Of a DNA stretch of 50,900 nt, positions 45,311 through 50,900 are shown in pieces (within the stretch, counting starts at the first letter, position 1; each line of letters opens with the position of its first letter). Origin of the DNA: Gammaproteobacteria bacterium (GTDB lineage Bacteria; Pseudomonadota; Gammaproteobacteria; Xanthomonadales; Rhodanobacteraceae). A program made the position numbers and the translations under genes. The stretch covers positions 1 to 50,900 of the forward strand of contig JAJPJT010000036.1 in the NCBI GenBank assembly GCA_021324095.1, given 5' to 3'. Under the pieces are notes generated by a model, which had not been told where the DNA came from, did not search any database, and saw only the letters and a list, made by a program, of their open reading frames with translations.

Positions 45311-46096
45311 CTAACGCAGTTTGCGTCGCGATACATCGAAGCCCCACCGTTCGAAGATCTTTGCCGCACGCGCGGATTCCAGCGCAGCTACCAGCGCTCG
45401 CGCGGAGCCATCGTCGTGGCCTTTCACGATTGCGACCGGATACACGATGGGTTTGTGGCTGTCCGGAGGAAATGTCGCCAGCACCTTCACGCGCGGTTCC
45501 GACGCTGCGCCGGAACGGTAAACGATGCCTAATGGACACTGCCGCAACACCACCAGGTTCAGCGCTGCGCGTACATCGCGGGCCATCGCCATGCGCGGCT
45601 CCAGCGGCTTCCACATCCCGAGTTCGGTCAGCGATTGCTTGGCATAAATGCCAGCCGGCACCGAGTCGGTGAGTGCGATCGCGAGACGTCCGCCCTTGCC
45701 CAGCGCTTTCAGCAACGGCGCAGCGCCGTGCGAGAGGTCGACGGTCGCGTGCGAATCCGACGGCGCAATCAAGACCAATGCATTGCCCAACAAATTCGTG
45801 CGCGTGGCCGGCACGATCGCGCCGTGGCGTGCCGCGTCATCCATCCAGCGCTCGTCGGCCGAAATGAAGATATCGGCGGGCGCATCGTCTTCGATCTGGC
45901 GGGCAAGCGCGGACGAAGCGGCATAGACCAGCCGTGGCGGTGGGGTGCCGAGCAGGCCTTCGTGGGCCATCTGGTCGAGCGCGGGTTGCAGGCTCGCGGC
46001 CGCGAAGATCGTCGCGGGCGCCCCGATCGCCCACGGTGCGGTCAGCAATGCGAGCACGGCAGCCAAACCGATTGCAAACCTTTTGGTTCGCGACAT
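45311..46096 (-). CDS. modA: Molybdate-binding periplasmic protein
   Basis: 261-residue solute-binding protein. Signal peptide MSRTKRFAIGLAAVLALLTA with a probable cleavage before APATIFAAASLQPALDQ, the usual ModA start. Seen also: ADIFISADERWMDDA (anion contacts), LVLIAPSD, IALTDSVPAGIYAKQSL and GIVYRSGA. The last 20 residues match the family's C-terminus. ATG 46096 has GGAAG upstream; a GTG six codons earlier is possible. The divergent PAP2 start is only 27 bp away, so promoters of both must overlap the opposite gene. Confidence 0.93.
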   Translation of the reverse strand: MSRTKRFAIGLAAVLALLTAPWAIGAPATIFAAASLQPALDQMAHEGLLGTPPPRLVYAASSALARQIEDDAPADIFISADERWMDDAARHGAIVPATRTNLLGNALVLIAPSDSHATVDLSHGAAPLLKALGKGGRLAIALTDSVPAGIYAKQSLTELGMWKPLEPRMAMARDVRAALNLVVLRQCPLGIVYRSGAASEPRVKVLATFPPDSHKPIVYPVAIVKGHDDGSARALVAALESARAAKIFERWGFDVSRRKLR

Positions 46097-46123
46097 CGCT
46101 ACACTTCCCGGCACTACGTCGCG

Positions 46124-46816
46124 ATGATTCTATCCATGTCTACATCCGCCCCCATTGCAACCACGACCCGCCGCGGCGCCGTCGCCGTGTGGCCCTTGGT
46201 CATCGCATGCATCCTCATCGCGCTCGGGTTTGCGGGGTTGCTGGCCCCGTCCGTGCACGCCTTCGACATCCGCATCCTGATGGCGATGCGCCATCCCGCC
46301 GATCCTGCGCAACTGCTGGGGCCGCACTGGTTGCAGGACGGCTTGCGCGATTTCATGGGACTGGGCGGCATCGGTGTGCTGGTGCTGTTCATCGCGGCCG
46401 GCTTGATACTGCTTTGGCTGGCCGGACGCCGCCGCGATGCGGGGTGGTTCCTCGGTGGCGTGATTGGGGCGTTCATCATCGCGTCGGTGCTGAAGCACGT
46501 CATCGCGCGTCCGCGCCCGGAGCTGATCCCCCACGAAACCTATGTCTTCACCGCGAGTTTCCCGAGCGGCAACACGCTGATGGCGACGGTGGTGTGGCTG
46601 CTGCTGGCACTCGCGCTGACCGACGGCACCGGCAAGCGGATGTTGCGCGATTTTGCGGTGCTGGTCGCGCTGGCGATCGCGTTCGCGGTTGGCGCCACCC
46701 GCGTCTACATGGGCGTGCACTGGCCCAGCGACGTGATTGAGGCGTGGGGGCTCGGGATCGGCTGGGTGTGGTTGCTGCGGTACTTCGGCGGAACGCGGCT
46801 CAACGCCCCCAGGTGA
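46124..46816 (+). CDS. PAP2-family membrane phosphatase
   Basis: 230-residue integral membrane protein with about six hydrophobic segments. PAP2 motifs: KHVIARPRP (motif 1), SFPSGNTLMATV (motif 2) and TRVYMGVHWPSDV (motif 3, catalytic His and Asp). Motif 2 normally reads PSGH; here the His is replaced by Asn. The family dephosphorylates lipid phosphates such as undecaprenyl pyrophosphate or phosphatidylglycerophosphate. The start may be ATG 46124 or 46136; neither has a good ribosome binding site. The 3' end overlaps the next, convergent gene by 17 bp. Confidence 0.85.
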   Translation: MILSMSTSAPIATTTRRGAVAVWPLVIACILIALGFAGLLAPSVHAFDIRILMAMRHPADPAQLLGPHWLQDGLRDFMGLGGIGVLVLFIAAGLILLWLAGRRRDAGWFLGGVIGAFIIASVLKHVIARPRPELIPHETYVFTASFPSGNTLMATVVWLLLALALTDGTGKRMLRDFAVLVALAIAFAVGATRVYMGVHWPSDVIEAWGLGIGWVWLLRYFGGTRLNAPR

Positions 46817-47330
46817 CGGTCAACGTGGCTTTCGCGAGCGTGTGCTTTTCGATCGCAGCCAGCGCATCCTTGCGGCTGAAGTGCGCCGCGAGACCGAGTT
46901 CGGGGACGTCCAGCGCATAGACCGTGATCACGTAGTGGTGCGGCTTGCCCGGAGGCGGGCAGGGGCCCGAATAACCGGCGTTGCCGAAATCGTTCCTCAG
47001 TTGTTCGGTATCGCCGGGCTCGTTGCCGCTGTGCGGCGTGCCGGCACCGGGATTCAGCCCGTGCGCGCCGACGTAGATGTCATACGCGATCCAGTGCCAG
47101 AAATTGGCGTCCGGGTCGTACATCGTCACGGCGTAACTTTTCGTTCCGGCAGGCGGATCGTGCCAGTGCAGCGGCGGCGACTGGTTGCGCCCGCCGCATT
47201 CGGTGTAGACGTTCGTGAGCAGCATGTTTCCGCCGTCATGCAGCGTTGGGCTGTCGAGCGTGAAGGATTGCGCCGCCAGTGCAGCGGCCGGCGCGATTCC
47301 AAGGCACAGCCAGAGCAGGACGCGTCGCAT
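46800..47330 (-). CDS. PEBP/YbhB-like protein, exported
   Basis: 176 residues. Signal peptide MRRVLLWLCLGIAPAAALA, then a phosphatidylethanolamine-binding (Raf kinase inhibitor-like) fold: FTLDSPTLHDGGNM, NQSPPLHWHDPPAGTKSYAV, YDPDANFWHWIAYDI, NDFGNAGYSGPCPPPGKPHHY. The ligand pocket residues (DPD, GPCPP, H) are present. Function in bacteria is unclear. ATG 47330 starts the signal peptide. It lies 4 bp after the DUF488 gene on the same strand, so they form a small operon. Confidence 0.9.
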   Translation of the reverse strand: MRRVLLWLCLGIAPAAALAAQSFTLDSPTLHDGGNMLLTNVYTECGGRNQSPPLHWHDPPAGTKSYAVTMYDPDANFWHWIAYDIYVGAHGLNPGAGTPHSGNEPGDTEQLRNDFGNAGYSGPCPPPGKPHHYVITVYALDVPELGLAAHFSRKDALAAIEKHTLAKATLTVTWGR

Positions 47331-47334
47331 GGGC

Positions 47335-47715
47335 TCAGGCCGCGACAGCGCGGCGCGCACGCGGCGCGTGCTCGCGCAGGTATTCGGCGAGCACGGTCGC
47401 ATTGCAGTGCCTGGCGTCGTGCGCCGCGAACAGCAGCGTCGCGTTCGGATGTTCCTTCAGCAGTTGCTGCAATTCCGCGACGGCTTCCGGATTGGCGTCG
47501 AGTTCCGCGCGGTAGCGTTTGCGGAACTCCTCCCACTTCGCGGGATCGTGCCCGAACCACTTGCGCAATTCGGTGCTGGGCGCGATGTCGCGCACCCACG
47601 CGGTCAGTTGCAGTTTCGCCTTGGACTGCCCGCGTGGCCACAACCGGTCGATGAGAATGCGCGCGCCGTCGGCCCTGGTGAGCGGTTCCGTGACGCGCTT
47701 GACCTTGAACGCCAT
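47335..47715 (-). CDS. DUF488 (YeaO-like) protein
   Basis: 126-residue protein of the short DUF488 family. Seen: VKRVTEPLTRADGARILIDRLWPRG near the start, LRKWFGHDPAKWEEFRKRYRAEL, and TLLFAAHDARHCNATVLAEYL at the end, all characteristic. No enzymatic function is established. ATG 47715 has GGAGG upstream; the long in-frame upstream ORF overlaps the divergent SET gene and is rejected. Confidence 0.9.
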   Translation of the reverse strand: MAFKVKRVTEPLTRADGARILIDRLWPRGQSKAKLQLTAWVRDIAPSTELRKWFGHDPAKWEEFRKRYRAELDANPEAVAELQQLLKEHPNATLLFAAHDARHCNATVLAEYLREHAPRARRAVAA

Positions 47716-47782
47716 GGCAGCCTCCGTTGTGTGATCGCCGCCCGTCACGGCATGATACGCGTTTGCCTGTGAAAGATTTGCC

Positions 47783-48253
47783 ATGGTTCGACGTTTGATC
47801 GTGCGCCGTTCGCCCATCCACGGCAACGGCGTGTATGCCGCTGTCGATATACCCGCACGCACCGTGCTGATCCAGTACAAGGGCCGCCTGCTGACCCACG
47901 CCGAAGCCGATCGCCTGTATGACGACGGCGCCGATACGGGCCACACTTTCCTGTTCACGCTCAACGACAAGTACATCGTCGACGCGAACGTGGGCGGCAA
48001 CAGCGCGCGTTGGATCAATCACTCCTGCGCCCCGAACTGCCGCGCGTACATCGAGGAGGTCGACGGCGCGCGCAGGGACAAGGTGATGATCGAGACGAAG
48101 CGCGCGATCAAGGCCGGCGAGGAACTCACCTACGACTACGGCATCGTGCTGGACGTGCCGCACACCGCGAAGATGAAGCGCATCTGGGCGTGCCATTGCG
48201 GGACGAAGAGATGCACCGGCACGATCCTGAAGCCCAAACGGAGTCGCAGCTAA
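47783..48253 (+). CDS. SET-domain protein lysine methyltransferase
   Basis: 156 residues, a stand-alone SET domain with post-SET motif. Seen: IHGNGVYAAVDIPARTVLIQY at the start, the SAM/lysine channel motifs ARWINHSCAPNCRAY and GEELTYDYG, and the post-SET cysteines in WACHCGTKRCTGTI. The substrate is unknown. It is divergent from the DUF488 gene (67 bp apart). Confidence 0.9.
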   Translation: MVRRLIVRRSPIHGNGVYAAVDIPARTVLIQYKGRLLTHAEADRLYDDGADTGHTFLFTLNDKYIVDANVGGNSARWINHSCAPNCRAYIEEVDGARRDKVMIETKRAIKAGEELTYDYGIVLDVPHTAKMKRIWACHCGTKRCTGTILKPKRSRS

Positions 48254-48335
48254 CACAGCTCATACGGCTCTGACACGCGTCGGTAACGCGTGCTTTGGCA
48301 TGCTGCACGTTCGCTTTCGACGAAGGAGCAGCACC

Positions 48336-48899
48336 ATGAGCAGGGATGCGTTGAAGGGACGCAAGATTGCGATTCTGGCCACCGATGGATTCGAACAGTC
48401 GGAGTTGCTGAAGCCCAAGCAACTGCTGGAGGAAGCCGGCGCGACCACCGAAGTGATCGCCCCCGGCGACAAGCAGGAAATCAAGGGCTGGAACCATGGC
48501 GAGTGGGGCGAGCATGCGCGCGTGGACGTGCCGCTCGAAGACGCCGATGTCTCCGATTACGATGCGCTGGTGTTGCCGGGCGGGGTGATCAATCCCGACA
48601 AGCTGCGGCTGCACGATGAGGCGATCGACTTCATCCGGGAGTTCGGTCGGACCGGCCGTCCGCTGGCCGCGATCTGCCACGGGCCATGGACGCTGATCAA
48701 CGCCGGGCTCGTCAAAGGCAAACGCATGACGTCTTGGCCGTCATTGCGCACCGATCTCGAAAACGCCGGTGCCCATTGGGAAGATCGCGAAGTCGTCGAG
48801 GACGGCAGCCTCATCACCAGCCGCAAGCCGGACGATATTCCCGCGTTCACGAATGCGCTTATTCATGCGCTGCAGGAACGTCGGGCCGAAGCGGCCTAA
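48336..48899 (+). CDS. PfpI/DJ-1 family protease-like protein
   Basis: 187-residue DJ-1/PfpI superfamily protein, annotated in the family as intracellular protease/amidase or deglycase. Seen: [39 protein letters not shown] and the nucleophile elbow [18 protein letters not shown] with the catalytic Cys-His pair. ATG 48336 follows GAAGGAG at good distance; an ORF start 12 codons earlier is less likely. It is probably monocistronic. Confidence 0.93.
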   Translation: MSRDALKGRKIAILATDGFEQSELLKPKQLLEEAGATTEVIAPGDKQEIKGWNHGEWGEHARVDVPLEDADVSDYDALVLPGGVINPDKLRLHDEAIDFIREFGRTGRPLAAICHGPWTLINAGLVKGKRMTSWPSLRTDLENAGAHWEDREVVEDGSLITSRKPDDIPAFTNALIHALQERRAEAA

Positions 48900-48931
48900 G
48901 CGTCAACCCGCGGCATGTACAAACCGCCGCC

Positions 48932-48984
48932 GTCGCGAGCACGCACTCCTACGAAGCCGCTTTGCAGGAGCTCGTGGGCGCGAC
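48932..48984. repeat. Degenerate inverted repeat at convergent gene ends
   Basis: GTCGCGAGCACGCACTCC (from 48932) faces GGAGCTCGTGGGCGCGAC (to 48984), about 13 of 18 pairs. It lies between the pfpI-type and EF-G-like stop codons and could terminate both; it also resembles the widespread TAGGAGCGCG-type intergenic repeats. Confidence 0.5.
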
Positions 48985-49007
48985 CGGCGAGCCATATATG
49001 GTGCCCG

Positions 49008-50900
49008 TCACTCCTCTTCCGCCTTCGGCTTGTAAGCCTCGGTGAGCTGCTTCTGGATTTGCACCGGCACTGGATCGTAGTGCGACAGTTCCATCGCGAA
49101 GCGGCCTTCGCCGCCCGTGAGTGAGCGCAATTCGGTCTGATAATCGACGACTTCGGCCAGCGGTGCCTGCGCCTTGATCACCAGTACGCCGCCGCGCAGA
49201 GCATCGGTGCCGTTGATGCGCGCGCGCTTGGATGCGAGTCCGCCGGTGACGTCGCCCATGTATTGCTCGGGCACGTTGACGTCCATGTTTACGATCGGTT
49301 CCAGCACGATCGGCCGCGCTTTGGAGACTGCGTCCAGGAACGCCTTCTTGCCCGCCGCGACGAACGCGACTTCCTTGGAATCGACCGGATGGTACTTGCC
49401 GTCGAACACGACGACGCGCACGTCCTGCATCGGGTAACCCGCGACCGCGCCGTGTTCGAGGACCTGGCGCACGCCCTTCTCGATGGCCGGAATGAACTGG
49501 TTGGGGATCACGCCGCCCTTGCTCTCGTCGCTGAATTCGAAACCGCCACCGCGCGGCAGCGGCTCGACGCGCAGGAATACTTCGCCGAACTGGCCGGCGC
49601 CCCCGGTCTGTTTCTTGTGGCGGTGGTGACCCTCCGCCTTCGCGCCGATGGTTTCGCGGTACGCGATGCGCGGCGGATGGGTGATGACCTCGACGCCATA
49701 CTTGCTCTGCATCCGCGCGAGCGTGAGTTTCAGGTGCAGGTCCGAAAGGCCGCGCACCACGGTTTCGTTCAACTCCTTGTTGTGTTCGACCGCAAGGCAG
49801 GGATCTTCCTCGGCGAGCTTTGCCAGCGCGGTTGCGAGTTTCTGGTCCTGGCCCTTGTGTTTCGGTTCCACGGCAAGGCCGAACATCGACAGCGGGTATT
49901 GCAACGGCTGCAGGTGGATTGCGTCCTCGTCGTGCGAGTCGTGCAGCACCGAGTCGAAATGGATTTCCTCGACCTTGGCGACACCCGCGATGTCGCCCGG
50001 GATCGCCTGCTCGATTTCGATGTGGTCCTTGCCCTGCAGCCGCAACAGGTGCCCGACCTTGAAGGGTTTCTTGCCGTCGTCGATGAAGAGTTGCGAATCC
50101 TTCCTGACGGTACCCTGCCACACCCGGAACACCGCGAGCTTGCCGACGAACGGATCGTTGATGATCTTGAAAACGTCCGCGATCACGTGCGCGCCGGAAT
50201 CGGGTTTGGCTTCGATGGGCTTGGCGTTGGCGCCGGTGCCTTTCACGAAGGGCGGCGGGTTGGCCTCGCCGGGATGCGGCAACAATTTCTGCGCGATATC
50301 CAGCCACTCCGCCACACCCGCGCCGGTGCGCGCGGAGGTAAAACAGATGGGCACCAGGTGCCCCTCGCGCAGGCACTGTTCGAACGCATCGTGCACGTCT
50401 TCCGGGGAGAGGTTCTCCTCGCCATCTTCGAGATAGCGTCCCATCAGGCGCTCATTGACTTCGACCACCTGGTCGGTGATGCGCTGGTGCGCGTCCGCGA
50501 CCGCGCCAAGGTCGCTATCTCCGCCATGCGCAAAAAAACAATCCACGACCTTCGTGCCGTGCCCTGCCGGCAGGTTCACCGGCAGGCATTCCGGTCCGAA
50601 TTCGTCGCGCAGCGCATCCACGACCGCGGCCAAATCCACGTCTTCCATGTCGATACGATTCACCACCAGCATGCGCGCCAAGCCACGCTGCTTGGCGTAG
50701 TGCATCAGCCTGCGGGTGCCGTGCTCGATGCCGTTGGCGGCGTTGACGACGACGACGCAGGTTTCGACCGCCGCGAGTGCGGACAAGGTCTCGCCGCGGA
50801 AATCCGCGTAACCCGCGGTGTCGATCAGGTTGACGTGGCAACCGCCGGTATCCAGCGAGGCGATGGACGAGTGGATGGAATGCTGGCGTTCCTTTTCCTA
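49008..50900 (-). CDS. Elongation factor G-like GTPase (partial)
   Basis: C-terminal 630 residues of an EF-G-like protein; the P-loop lies beyond the window. Seen: switch II region NLIDTAGYADFRGE, G4 VVNRID, an EF-G domain II (VFRVWQGTVRKDSQL), domain III/IV junction HPPRIAYRETIGAKAEGHHRHKKQTGGAGQFGEVFL and the domain IV/V end IVNMDVNVPEQYMGDVTGGLASKR. The sequence fits the second-type EF-G (FusA2-like) found beside the canonical one in many proteobacteria; translation role unproven. The codon at 50900-50898 reads TAG in frame; see findings. Confidence 0.88.

Overview
The window reads as chromosomal DNA of a GC-rich gammaproteobacterium of the order Xanthomonadales (Lysobacterales), probably near Rhodanobacteraceae. 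This is judged from protein character, the gene order pilT-pilU / pyrB-ruvX-yqgE-tonB-gshB / pilGHIJ-chpA, and the style of the intergenic repeats. No rRNA, tRNA or CRISPR array was seen.

Layout. (1) 22-2288: the type IV pilus retraction ATPases pilT and pilU. (2) 2462-8163, minus strand: a tightly packed run gshB-tonB-yqgE-ruvX-pyrB-lipoprotein with several stop/start overlaps. (3) 8662-20099, plus strand: the Pil-Chp chemosensory operon pilG-pilH-pilI-pilJ-chpA-chpB-like-chpC. Compared with Pseudomonas aeruginosa, pilK (methyltransferase) is absent and the ChpB-like protein has no methylesterase domain. (4) 20136-26332: rsmE, a small secreted protein, dxs, a ClC-CBS chloride channel and an HNH nuclease. 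(5) 26797-40411: an accessory island with five TIR-domain proteins. Three tandem TIR-FlgO/TolB_N-TPR paralogs lie on the plus strand. Facing them on the minus strand are two copies of a two-gene module (a TIR-transmembrane-TPR protein followed by a small DP-EP-like beta protein), the second followed by a SLOG-domain protein with four transmembrane segments that resembles SLATT effectors. Each module has a CRP/Clp-type palindrome about 120-135 bp upstream, perfect in one case, and a frameshifted small secreted-protein gene lies between the modules. (6) 40424-46096, minus strand: an acetyltransferase, a DmdC-type acyl-CoA dehydrogenase, a LEA2-type lipoprotein and the molybdate transporter modABC. 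(7) 46124-50900: a PAP2 phosphatase, a PEBP-family protein, a DUF488 protein, a SET-domain methyltransferase, a PfpI-family protein and an EF-G-like GTPase cut by the window end.

How it works together. PilT/PilU power pilus retraction and the Pil-Chp system controls it. The island is the best candidate for an undescribed system: TIR domains keeping the WxxxE glutamate (possible NAD-derived signals or NAD depletion), TPR scaffolds, and a SLOG-membrane protein that could sense such a nucleotide. This reading is inferred from domain families and gene order. The window is also rich in small repeats: heptamer tracts, nested inverted repeats with GTCATTCCGGGGC ends, and REP-like hairpins. Several of them enter coding sequence.
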